From Actinomycetes bacterium (lineage in GTDB: Bacteria; Actinomycetota; Actinomycetes; Actinomycetales; Dermatophilaceae), in NCBI GenBank assembly GCA_023451855.1, contig JAEXXY010000308.1, positions 1 to 5,927 on the forward strand: DNA of 5,927 nt, in the 5' to 3' direction. The notes below the pieces were generated by a model. The model worked only from the letters and a program-made list of their open reading frames with translations, had not been told where the DNA came from and ran no database searches. Shown piece after piece: positions 1 to 5,411 of the stretch. The translations under genes were made by a program, and so were the position numbers. Numbering within the stretch: the first letter of the stretch is position 1; every line of letters starts with the position of its first letter.

Positions 1-770
1 GCATCGTCGGGCGCTCGGCCGCACGCGGTGCCGCGGCGACCGGCACGATCCGCGCCGCGGTGCCCGACGCCGTCGTCGACGTCTTCGAGGCCGACCTCTC
101 GGCGCAGGCGCAGGTGCGCCGGCTCGCTGCCGAGGTCCGCGAGCGCTACCCGCGCCTCGACGTCCTCGTCAACAACGTCGGAGGCTACTGGGCCCACCGG
201 CACGTGACCGCCGACGGCCTCGAGCACACGTTCGCCGTGAACCACCTCGCGCCCTTCCTGCTCACCCACGAGCTGCGCGACCTGCTCGTGGCGAGCGCGC
301 CCGCGCGCGTCGTCACGGTGTCGTCGGCCGCTCAGTCGATGGGTCGGATCGACCTCGACGACCTCCAGGGCGAGCGGTCGTACAACGGCCAGCGGGCCTA
401 CAGCGCGTCGAAGCTGGCCAACGTCCTGTTCACCTACGAGCTGGCCAGGCGCCTCGAGGGCACGGCCGTCACGGCGACCGTCCTGCACCCGGGCGTCGTC
501 CGGACAGCCTTCGGGCGTGCAGACGCCGGCAGGTTCATGCGCCTGATGCTCCCGTTCGTGACCCCGTTCATGAAGACGCCCGAGCAGGGCGCCGAGACCC
601 CCATCCACCTCGCGGCCTCCTCCGAGGTCGAGGGCATCACCGGCGTCTACTTCGCGAACCGGCGGCCGAGGCGGTCGTCGGCCGCGAGCCAGGACCGGAG
701 TCTCGCCCGGCGGCTCTGGGAGGCCAGCGCGGCCCTCACCGGCGTCGACGCCGCCGAACCCCTCCGCTGA
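1..770 (+). CDS. Short-chain dehydrogenase/reductase (SDR), 5'-truncated by the window edge
   Basis: NAD(P)-dependent oxidoreductase of the classical SDR superfamily, resembling the retinol-dehydrogenase/WW-domain-oxidoreductase-like group; the substrate cannot be told. The reading frame is open from base 3 to the TGA at 768-770, giving about 255 residues. A GTG at 60 could be taken as a start, but the upstream codons (IVGRSAARGAAATGTIRAAV) match the usual SDR segment after the second beta strand, so translation begins before the window and the TGxxxGIG cofactor loop is not seen. Visible motifs: an NNVGG cofactor-site motif (171-185, Val where Ala is usual), the catalytic serine in VTVSSAAQ (near 321-326), and YSASK with Tyr at 399-401 and Lys at 411-413, followed by the typical LHPGVVRTAFG segment. 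The catalytic residues are intact, so it is probably functional. It lies 43 bp upstream of a broken flavin oxidoreductase on the same strand and may have been co-transcribed with it. Confidence 0.9.
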   Translation, partial: IVGRSAARGAAATGTIRAAVPDAVVDVFEADLSAQAQVRRLAAEVRERYPRLDVLVNNVGGYWAHRHVTADGLEHTFAVNHLAPFLLTHELRDLLVASAPARVVTVSSAAQSMGRIDLDDLQGERSYNGQRAYSASKLANVLFTYELARRLEGTAVTATVLHPGVVRTAFGRADAGRFMRLMLPFVTPFMKTPEQGAETPIHLAASSEVEGITGVYFANRRPRRSSAASQDRSLARRLWEASAALTGVDAAEPLR

Positions 771-803
771 CGGCCCGAGCGACGGCCACGCCCCGACGGC
801 TTG

Positions 804-810
804 GGAAGGA
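804..810 (+). promoter_or_regulatory. Shine-Dalgarno tract of the broken oxidoreductase
   Basis: GGAAGGA ends 3 nt before the ATG at 814. The spacing is slightly short, but the purine tract is clear and supports 814, not an upstream TTG at 801, as the original start. The ATG at 814 is also the one that opens the recognisable family N-terminus. Confidence 0.5.
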
Positions 811-813
811 AGC

Positions 814-1121
814 ATGCCCCACCCCACCCCGACCCTCGTCCTCTTCGCCCATCCCGACCCGGCGTCGTCCCGCGTCAACATCACACCACCGGCGGCCCGG
901 CTGGGTCCTACCTTCCCGGCGGCCACAACCGGTTCACCATGACCGACCTCATGCGCCCACCCGACGCGACGGCCCACCTGTGCGGCATGCGCGTCGCCGA
1001 ACCGTTCGTCCTGCACGGGGTGCGCACGCTCGACGACGTCGACCTCACCCGGCACGGCGCCCGGTACCGGGCACTGCTGTCGGCCGCCGACGTCGCGGCC
1101 GGACTTCGGGCGACGGCCTGA
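814..1121 (+). pseudogene. Remnant of a KefF/KefG-like NAD(P)H oxidoreductase (flavodoxin-like fold), internal deletion plus frameshift
   Basis: From the ATG at 814 the frame reads MPHPTPTLVLFAHPDPASSRVN, the characteristic first strand and phosphate-loop region of Kef-ancillary/NQO1-type FMN oxidoreductases. It then runs into junk and stops at a TGA near 940. In a different frame, from about 885 to the TGA at 1119-1121, the family's C-terminus appears: TTGGPAGSY, GGHNRFTMTDLMRPPDATAHLCGM, EPFVLHGVRTLDD and HGARYRALL. The two halves meet near 880-885. By comparison with KefF (about 176 residues), roughly 85-95 residues are missing, including the segment corresponding to the QHP-x-WYS-x-P flavin/substrate-site motif. 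The protein cannot be made intact and the remnant is almost surely inactive. An open frame from TTG 801 covers the C-terminal half but begins with an out-of-frame translation of the N-terminal codons, so it is not a real small gene. A sequencing or assembly error could mimic the frameshift but not the loss of the middle. Confidence 0.82.
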
Positions 1122-1130
1122 CCCTTCGTC

Positions 1131-1433
1131 TCAGGGCGCGTCGTCGCCGAGCCGGCGATCGAGTCGCTTCTCGAGCAGGTAGGCGGTGACGCCGCATGCG
1201 ACGAGCACCATGAGGGGCGGCACGTACCGCATCGCGCCCTCGAGCTGCAGCCAGTCGTAGGGAGCGGTGGAGAACGCGAAGAGGTCGAGCTCGAGGACGT
1301 ACCGCATGATCGGCAGCAGCCCGAAGACGAGCCCGACGATGCCAATGCAGTTGATGAGGAACCGGGTGCCACCGCCGGCAGGCACGTCGGCCGGCCGGCC
1401 GGTCTGGCGCTCGGGAGGACGCGTCGGGCTCAT
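1131..1433 (-). CDS. Small two-helix membrane protein of unknown function
   Basis: A 100-residue protein read from the ATG at 1433-1431 to the TGA at 1133-1131. I do not recognise a family. The N-terminus (1-24) is rich in Pro, Arg and Gly. A first hydrophobic helix spans about residues 25-47 (FLINCIGIVGLVFGLLPIM). A loop holding an aromatic/acidic patch (AFSTAPYDWLQLEGAMRY) leads to a second helix at about 70-88 (VPPLMVLVACGVTAYLLE), then an Arg-rich tail (KRLDRRLGDD). Positive charges before helix 1 and after helix 2 suggest both termini are cytoplasmic. The frame stays open further upstream to 2066, but that stretch is antisense to tpx and part of the MFS gene and has no protein-like character, so 1433 is preferred. 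A TAGGTT hexamer 7 nt before this ATG and the lack of a Shine-Dalgarno sequence support a leaderless start. It is divergent from tpx and ends 9 bp from the pseudogene on the other strand. Confidence 0.72.
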   Translation of the reverse strand: MSPTRPPERQTGRPADVPAGGGTRFLINCIGIVGLVFGLLPIMRYVLELDLFAFSTAPYDWLQLEGAMRYVPPLMVLVACGVTAYLLEKRLDRRLGDDAP

Positions 1434-1440
1434 GGGCCAC

Positions 1441-1446
1441 AACCTA
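1441..1446 (-). promoter_or_regulatory. Predicted -10 element (TAGGTT) for the small membrane protein
   Basis: On the minus strand TAGGTT fits the actinobacterial TAnnnT pattern and ends 7 nt before the ATG, which would put the transcription start on or next to the A of the start codon. No convincing -35 is visible. The call rests mainly on the same spacing recurring at three other genes in the window. Confidence 0.42.
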
Positions 1447-1465
1447 CGCGTCCGGCCCCAGGTGC

Positions 1466-1471
1466 TAGAAA
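1466..1471 (+). promoter_or_regulatory. Predicted -10 element (TAGAAA) for tpx
   Basis: TAGAAA matches TATAAT at 4 of 6 positions and ends 7 nt before the tpx ATG at 1479; no Shine-Dalgarno sequence is present. The last base is A, not the usual T, so this is the weakest of the four similar sites. The gap contains the palindrome CACGTG (1472-1477), to which no role can be assigned from sequence. Confidence 0.35.
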
Positions 1472-1478
1472 CACGTGC

Positions 1479-1970
1479 ATGGCCACCACCGCACTGGGAG
1501 ACACCCCCGTCCACACCGTCGGCGACCTGCCCGCCGTCGGCAGCCCCGCACCCGCCTTCACCCTGACCGGCCCCGACCTCTCCGATGTCGAGCTGCCCCA
1601 GGGGCGGCGCGTCGTGCTCAACATCTTCCCGAGCATCGACACCCGCACCTGCGCGACGAGCGTCCGCCGCTTCAACGAGCTGGCCGCGGGCCTGGAGAAC
1701 ACGACCGTCATCTGCGTCTCGGCCGACCTGCCGTTCGCGCTGCGCCGGTTCTGCGGCGCCGAGGGCATCGAGGACGTCGTGACGGCCTCGACCTTCCGGT
1801 CGAGCTTCGGCCAGGACTACGGCGTGACGATGACCGACGGCGGGATGCGCGGCCTGCTCGCGCGCACCGTCGTCGTGATCGACGCGTCGGGCGTCGTGAC
1901 GTACGTCGAGGTGGTGCCGAGCATCGGCCAGGAGCCTGACTACGACGCTGCGATCGCCGCACTCGGCTGA
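1479..1970 (+). CDS. tpx: Thiol peroxidase Tpx (atypical 2-Cys peroxiredoxin)
   Basis: A 163-residue thiol peroxidase that reduces hydrogen peroxide and organic peroxides in the cytosol, normally recycled by thioredoxin. The peroxidatic Cys58 sits in FPSIDTRTCATSVRRFN, with the conserved Thr55 three residues before it. The resolving Cys92 is in SADLPFALRRFCGAEG. The 34-residue gap between them equals that of E. coli Tpx (Cys61/Cys95), so the family's disulfide is predicted. Arg129 (LLARTVVVID) is placed as the conserved active-site arginine. Length and the GSPAPAFTL start and VEVVPSIGQEPDYDAAI ending agree with the family, so it looks complete. The ATG at 1479 gives the expected N-terminus. 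There is no Shine-Dalgarno tract, and a -10-like hexamer sits 7 nt upstream, suggesting leaderless expression. The gene is divergent from a small membrane protein across 45 bp. Its last 31 bp overlap the end of the convergent MFS gene. Confidence 0.95.
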   Translation: MATTALGDTPVHTVGDLPAVGSPAPAFTLTGPDLSDVELPQGRRVVLNIFPSIDTRTCATSVRRFNELAAGLENTTVICVSADLPFALRRFCGAEGIEDVVTASTFRSSFGQDYGVTMTDGGMRGLLARTVVVIDASGVVTYVEVVPSIGQEPDYDAAIAALG

Positions 1971-3199
1971 GGCTCGACGCCCGGGGCGGTGGGAGTACCG
2001 GGGCCCCGGGCGACGTCGCGCACCCCGCGCACGAGCACCGGCCAGCAGCCGGCGACGAGCATCCACACCGCGATCCCGGCCATGAGCGCGCCGGTCGGGA
2101 ACCGGTCACTGAGCGGCCCGACGAGCAGGTTGCCGAGCGGGATCGCGCTGAACGAGATGAGGATGTCCCACGACGCGACGCGCGCCAGGCGGTCGTGGGG
2201 CACGCCGTCCTGGAGCGCGGTGTCCCAGCCGACGGAGAAGAACATCAGCCCGGCGTTGGCCACGAGGCCGCACACGAGGATGCCGGCCAGGCTCCCGGGC
2301 CACGCGAAGGCGAGCGGGAAGAGCGGGAACAGCCCGAGCGCGACGAAGGCCCAGAGGAGCATCCGTCGCGGCTGTAGACGCATCGCGAGCAGGCCGCCAA
2401 GGATGCCGCCGACGCCTTGCGCGGCGACGACGAGGCCGAGCGCCTTGGCCCCACCGAGGTCGCGGACCGCGGTGACCTCGACGAGCACGACGAGCACGCC
2501 GGTGGCGACGTGGAACATCCCCGCCGAGACGAGGCCGGTCCAGAGCCAGTCGTGACGCCGGATCTCGGCCAGGCCCTCGACGATCTCGGCGCGCACGGAC
2601 GTGCGCTCGGTCCGGCGCTCGGCGCGAGCCCGCACGAGGGCGACGCTGGCGGCCGACCACACGAATGTCGCTGAGTTCGCGGCGAACCCGGCGACCGGTC
2701 CTGCGTGGGCGACGACGAGGCCGGCGAGGAGCGGGCCGGCGATCTGGGCCGCGGACTGGAGGAAGCTGATGGCGGCATTGGCGTCCTGACGACGCTCCGC
2801 CGGGACGACGAGTGGTCGCAGGGACACGAACGCCGGGAAGAAGAAGGCCCCCGCACCCGACGTCACGGCCGCGAGGCCCGCGAGGAGGGCCAGTGGCGGG
2901 TTGCCGAGCAGGAAGGCGACCGCCGTCGCGGCGGCGGTCGCGGCGCGCACGACGTCGGCGACGACCATGATCCGGTGCGGCGCGAGCCGGTCGGCCCAGA
3001 CGCCGCCGAGGAGGGTGCAGAGCAGCCGGGCCCCCATGGCCGACGCGGCGATGACGCCGAGCTCGGCGGCACCTCCGCCCGCCAGGACGATGGCGACCGA
3101 GAGGGCGATGGGGTGGAACGCGTCGCCGACCCAGGAGAGAGCCTGGCCCGTGACGAGGAGGCGGAAGTCGCGCACGGCGGACAGCTCTCGCATGGACAT
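1940..3199 (-). CDS. MFS transporter, drug-exporter-like (MFS_3/EntS-type)
   Basis: A 419-residue major facilitator protein of the inner membrane, most likely a proton-driven exporter of a small hydrophobic compound; the substrate is unknown. The N-terminus (MSMRELSAVRDFRLLVTGQALSWVGDAF) and length are typical of the MFS_3/enterobactin-exporter-like group. Motif A appears between helices 2 and 3 as GGVWADRLAPHR (residues 65-76). About six hydrophobic helices lie before residue 190, then a charged Arg/Glu-rich cytoplasmic linker (about 190-216) and a second hydrophobic half with a related loop GPLSDRFPTG. The C-terminal tail is Pro/Ala-rich and its last ten codons overlap the tpx 3' end on the other strand. 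The ATG at 3199 is chosen because a TTGACA-N18-TACTGT promoter ends 7 nt before it; an in-frame ATG two codons later is possible. The gene is divergent from a MarR regulator and shares its operator region, so inducible efflux controlled by that regulator is the likely arrangement. Confidence 0.92.
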   Translation of the reverse strand: MSMRELSAVRDFRLLVTGQALSWVGDAFHPIALSVAIVLAGGGAAELGVIAASAMGARLLCTLLGGVWADRLAPHRIMVVADVVRAATAAATAVAFLLGNPPLALLAGLAAVTSGAGAFFFPAFVSLRPLVVPAERRQDANAAISFLQSAAQIAGPLLAGLVVAHAGPVAGFAANSATFVWSAASVALVRARAERRTERTSVRAEIVEGLAEIRRHDWLWTGLVSAGMFHVATGVLVVLVEVTAVRDLGGAKALGLVVAAQGVGGILGGLLAMRLQPRRMLLWAFVALGLFPLFPLAFAWPGSLAGILVCGLVANAGLMFFSVGWDTALQDGVPHDRLARVASWDILISFSAIPLGNLLVGPLSDRFPTGALMAGIAVWMLVAGCWPVLVRGVRDVARGPGTPTAPGVEPQPSAAIAAS

Positions 3200-3204
3200 G
3201 GCTC

Positions 3205-3235
3205 TGACAGTAGTTAGATGTCTGACTATCTGTCA
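3205..3235. promoter_or_regulatory. Probable MarR operator: nested imperfect palindrome
   Basis: The inner palindrome is TAGTTAGA-TG-TCTGACTA (3211-3228): 7 of 8 bases pair between arms, the exception being T against G. It is flanked by perfectly complementary outer arms TGACAG (3205-3210) and CTGTCA (3230-3235), offset by a single extra T at 3229. It lies between divergent MarR and MFS genes and is visibly AT-richer than its surroundings. Binding of a MarR dimer and repression of the exporter, and possibly of the regulator itself, is inferred from this placement. A shorter ACTATC repeat (3225-3230 and 3240-3245) lies just downstream and may be part of a second weaker site. Confidence 0.65.
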
Positions 3236-3236
3236 A
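3207..3236 (-). promoter_or_regulatory. Promoter of the MFS exporter gene (TTGACA / TACTGT)
   Basis: On the minus strand a perfect -35 TTGACA (3236-3231) is followed after 18 bp by TACTGT (3212-3207), which fits TAnnnT. The -10 ends 7 nt before the ATG at 3199, predicting a leaderless or nearly leaderless mRNA; no Shine-Dalgarno sequence is present. Almost the whole promoter is covered by the palindrome at 3205-3235, so a protein bound there should block RNA polymerase. Confidence 0.62.
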
Positions 3237-3286
3237 CGAACTATCAGAGGGTTTCAGGAAGGGCGCACGTCTGGGACACTGCCGCC

Positions 3287-3808
3287 ATGGCGAAGGCACC
3301 CCGGCAGCCCCGACAGCAGCAGGACTCGGTCGACCGGCACGTCGCCCGGTGGACGGGGATCCTCGACGGGATGGACCCGGAGGTGGAGGGCGCCGTCACC
3401 CGGATGCAGGCCATCACCAAGCGGATCAAGGCCGGCGACCACGCCGCCTACGCCGACAGCGACGACACGATCGAGGACTACTGGACCCTCCACGCCCTCC
3501 TCATCCAGCCCTACCCGGAGGAGGCGACGCCGGCCCAGCTCGCCGATGCCTGCGGCGTCACCCGCGCGGCGATGACCTCACGCATCGACCGGCTCGTGCA
3601 GCGCGGCCACGCGACCCGCGAGGTCGACCCGGTCGACCGCCGCCGCATCCTCGTGCGACCCACCGCCTCCGGACGCGCCTTGTGGGAGAACGGGATCGAG
3701 GAGGGACTTGCTCGGGAGAAGGCAGCCTTCTCGGCCCTCGACACCGCGGAGCTGCAGGCGCTCAACGCCCTCCTGCGCAAGATCGTGCTGCACCTCGAGG
3801 AGGGCTGA
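3287..3808 (+). CDS. MarR-family transcriptional regulator
   Basis: A 173-residue winged-helix DNA-binding protein; MarR proteins bind as dimers to palindromes and release on binding a small ligand or on oxidation. An N-terminal helical part (about residues 13-75, dimerisation) leads to the wHTH: TPAQLADACGVTRAAMTSRIDRLVQRGHATREVDPVDRRRILVRPT, with the recognition helix at about 91-106 and the wing carrying the family's DxxDRR motif (Asp114-Arg119). A C-terminal helix pair (about 128-173) completes the dimer interface. The frame is open back to an ATG at 3218, but that codon lies inside the predicted operator and would add 23 unconserved-looking residues, so the ATG at 3287 is preferred. No clear Shine-Dalgarno sequence precedes 3287. 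A Cys89 lies in the HTH; redox sensing cannot be claimed from it. The divergent MFS exporter is the obvious target. Convergent with glpK after 25 bp. Confidence 0.9.
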   Translation: MAKAPRQPRQQQDSVDRHVARWTGILDGMDPEVEGAVTRMQAITKRIKAGDHAAYADSDDTIEDYWTLHALLIQPYPEEATPAQLADACGVTRAAMTSRIDRLVQRGHATREVDPVDRRRILVRPTASGRALWENGIEEGLAREKAAFSALDTAELQALNALLRKIVLHLEEG

Positions 3809-3811
3809 GCC

Positions 3812-3835
3812 GACGGGTCAGCGCCCCGACTCGTC
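3812..3835. terminator. Possible hairpin between convergent marR-type gene and glpK
   Basis: GACGGGTC (3812-3819) can pair with GACTCGTC (3828-3835) as an 8-bp stem containing one G-U wobble, around an 8-nt loop. It begins 4 bp after the MarR gene stop and touches the glpK stop. There is no U-tract, so it is at best a weak or non-canonical terminator serving the plus strand; on the minus strand the wobble becomes an A-C mismatch. Chance pairing in GC-rich DNA is a real alternative. Confidence 0.3.
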
Positions 3836-5360
3836 AGCGCGTGTCGTCGTCGACCCAGTCGAGGGTGCGCTGCACCGCCTTCTTCCACTGGCGGTAGAGC
3901 CGGTCCCGCTCGGCGTCGTCCATCTTCGGCGCCCACCGGCGACCCTCCCGCCAGTTCTCACGGATCTCGTCGGTCGACTCCCAGTAGCCGACCGCGAGGC
4001 CCGCGGCATAGGCGGCACCGAGCGCCGTGGTCTCGGCGACCTCCGGTCGCACGACGTGGACACCGAGCAGGTCGGCCTGGAACTGCATCAGGGCGTCGTT
4101 GACGACCATGCCGCCGTCGACCTTGAGCTCGCTCAGCGGCACGCCCGAGTCGGCATTCATCGCGTCGAGGACCTCACGCGTCTGGAAAGCCGTGGCCTCC
4201 AGAGCCGCCCGTGCGATGTGGCCCTTGTTGACGTAGCGCGTCAAGCCGACGAGCGCGCCGCGAGCATCGGGCCGCCAGTGAGGAGCGAAGAGGCCGGAGA
4301 AGGCGGGCACGAAGTACGCACCGCCGTTGTCGTCGACGCTCGCCGCGAGGGCCTCGACCTCCTTGGCGTCCTTGATGATTCCGAGGTTGTCGCGCAGCCA
4401 CTGCACGAGCGACCCGGTGACGGCGATCGACCCCTCGAGGGCATAGACGGGCGGTGCGTCGCCGAGGCGGTAGCAGACGGTCGTCAGCAGGCCGTTCTCG
4501 GAGGCGACGATGTCCTCGCCGGTGTTGAGGAGCATGAAGTTGCCGGTGCCGTACGTGTTCTTGGCGGTGCCGACCTCGAGACAGGCCTGGCCGAAGGTCG
4601 CCGCCTGCTGGTCGCCGAGGATGCCGGCGACCGGCACGTCGATGAGGATGCCCGGCTTGCACGTGCCGTAGACCTCGGACGACGAACGGATCTCGGGAAG
4701 CATCGAACGCGGGACGCCCATTGCGGCACAGAGGTCTTCGTCCCATGCGAGCGCGCGCAGGTCCATGAGGAGGGTGCGTGAGGCGTTGGTGACGTCAGTG
4801 ATGTGGACGCCGCCGTCCGCCGCGCCGCCCGTGAGGTTCCACAGCAACCAGGAGTCGATGGTGCCCATGAGGAGCTCGCCGGCCTCGGCCCGCTCGCGCG
4901 CGCCCTCGACGTGGTCGAGGATCCAGCGCACCTTGGGGCCGGCGAAGTAGGTGGCGAGCGGGAGCCCGGTGACCTCACGCCACCTCTCGGCACCGTCGGC
5001 CCCCGCGAGCTCGTCGCAGATCGCCTGGGTGCGGGTGTCCTGCCACACGATGGCGTTGTGGATCGGCTCGCCGGTGAGGCGATGCCAGACGACCGTGGTC
5101 TCGCGCTGGTTGGTGATGCCGACCGCGGCCACGTGAGTGGCGTTGAGGTTGGCCTTGCCGAGCGCCCCACCGACGACCTGACGCGTGTTGGCCCAGATCT
5201 CCGACGCGTCATGCTCGACCCATCCCGCGCGCGGGAAGACCTGCCGGTGCTCGAGCTGGTCGACGGCCACGACGCGGCCCCCGCGGTCGAACACCATGGC
5301 ACGGGTGCTCGTGGTGCCCTGGTCGATGGCGACGACATGGCTGCGCTGCTCGGTCGGCAT
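3834..5360 (-). CDS. glpK: Glycerol kinase GlpK
   Basis: Converts glycerol and ATP to sn-glycerol 3-phosphate in the cytosol, trapping glycerol taken up by the cell. The 508-residue protein belongs to the FGGY carbohydrate kinase family and matches GlpK throughout. It has a phosphate-binding DQGTTSTRAMVFD (residues 13-25) and ITNQRETTVVW with glycerol-contacting Arg86/Glu87, and further predicted glycerol contacts Trp106 and Tyr138. The catalytic Asp250 is in GDQQAATFGQ, followed by GTAKNTYGTGNFML (264-277). The FGGY signature VDGGMVVNDALMQFQADLLG (414-433) is intact, as are the closing ALGAAYAAGLAVGYW residues. The ATG at 5360 gives the standard N-terminus; the open frame to 5486 adds 42 unrelated residues. 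No Shine-Dalgarno is present, and TACGGT lies 7 nt upstream. The HPr-phosphorylated histidine of Firmicutes GlpK (HFYG) is replaced by SEVYG, and the Gly-rich/Arg loop that binds fructose 1,6-bisphosphate in E. coli is not preserved (TCKPGILIDVP). No glpF or glpD is adjacent in the window. Confidence 0.97.
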   Translation of the reverse strand: MPTEQRSHVVAIDQGTTSTRAMVFDRGGRVVAVDQLEHRQVFPRAGWVEHDASEIWANTRQVVGGALGKANLNATHVAAVGITNQRETTVVWHRLTGEPIHNAIVWQDTRTQAICDELAGADGAERWREVTGLPLATYFAGPKVRWILDHVEGARERAEAGELLMGTIDSWLLWNLTGGAADGGVHITDVTNASRTLLMDLRALAWDEDLCAAMGVPRSMLPEIRSSSEVYGTCKPGILIDVPVAGILGDQQAATFGQACLEVGTAKNTYGTGNFMLLNTGEDIVASENGLLTTVCYRLGDAPPVYALEGSIAVTGSLVQWLRDNLGIIKDAKEVEALAASVDDNGGAYFVPAFSGLFAPHWRPDARGALVGLTRYVNKGHIARAALEATAFQTREVLDAMNADSGVPLSELKVDGGMVVNDALMQFQADLLGVHVVRPEVAETTALGAAYAAGLAVGYWESTDEIRENWREGRRWAPKMDDAERDRLYRQWKKAVQRTLDWVDDDTR

Positions 5361-5367
5361 GAGCCCG

Positions 5368-5373
5368 ACCGTA
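5368..5373 (-). promoter_or_regulatory. Predicted -10 element (TACGGT) for glpK
   Basis: On the minus strand TACGGT fits TAnnnT and ends 7 nt before the glpK ATG, predicting transcription from the start codon itself. The -35 position (about 5391-5397) carries no recognisable hexamer, so an activator or another sigma preference may apply. Confidence comes from the recurrent spacing and the absence of a Shine-Dalgarno sequence. Confidence 0.4.
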
Positions 5374-5411
5374 CCGTGCGACCGGCCTCGCTTCGCGGTT
5401 CCGCGGTCATA

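Noticed and set aside
769..800. Three GACGGC repeats (769, 781, 795) between the SDR gene and the pseudogene
   Set aside because: Six-base GC-rich words recurring at uneven spacing are expected by chance in this DNA; no symmetry or association supports a binding array.
801..1121. A real 106-residue gene starting at TTG 801
   Set aside because: Its first part is an out-of-frame translation of the oxidoreductase N-terminus and only the C-terminal part is family-like. A deletion pseudogene explains both halves.
1434..2066. Upstream extension of the small membrane protein to a 311-residue frame
   Set aside because: The extension is antisense to tpx and to the end of the MFS gene, is Arg/Gly/Ala-rich without protein-like segments, and crosses the divergent promoter gap. 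It is a shadow frame typical of high-GC DNA.
2106..3299. Minus-strand open frame of 397 residues overlapping the MFS gene
   Set aside because: It is an out-of-frame reading of the exporter, almost entirely Arg/Pro/Ala, with no recognisable domain.
3817..3840. Direct repeat GTCAGCGC (3817-3824 and 3833-3840) between the MarR gene and glpK
   Set aside because: Only 8 bp, and the second copy lies inside the glpK 3' end; too short to call an attachment site or deletion scar.
3708..4781. Long plus-strand open frame of 357 residues antisense to glpK
   Set aside because: It overlaps the intact, unmistakable GlpK coding sequence and begins inside the MarR gene. Its composition (Val/Asp/Glu/Arg-rich) is what the complement of GC-biased codons gives, and it has no start signal.
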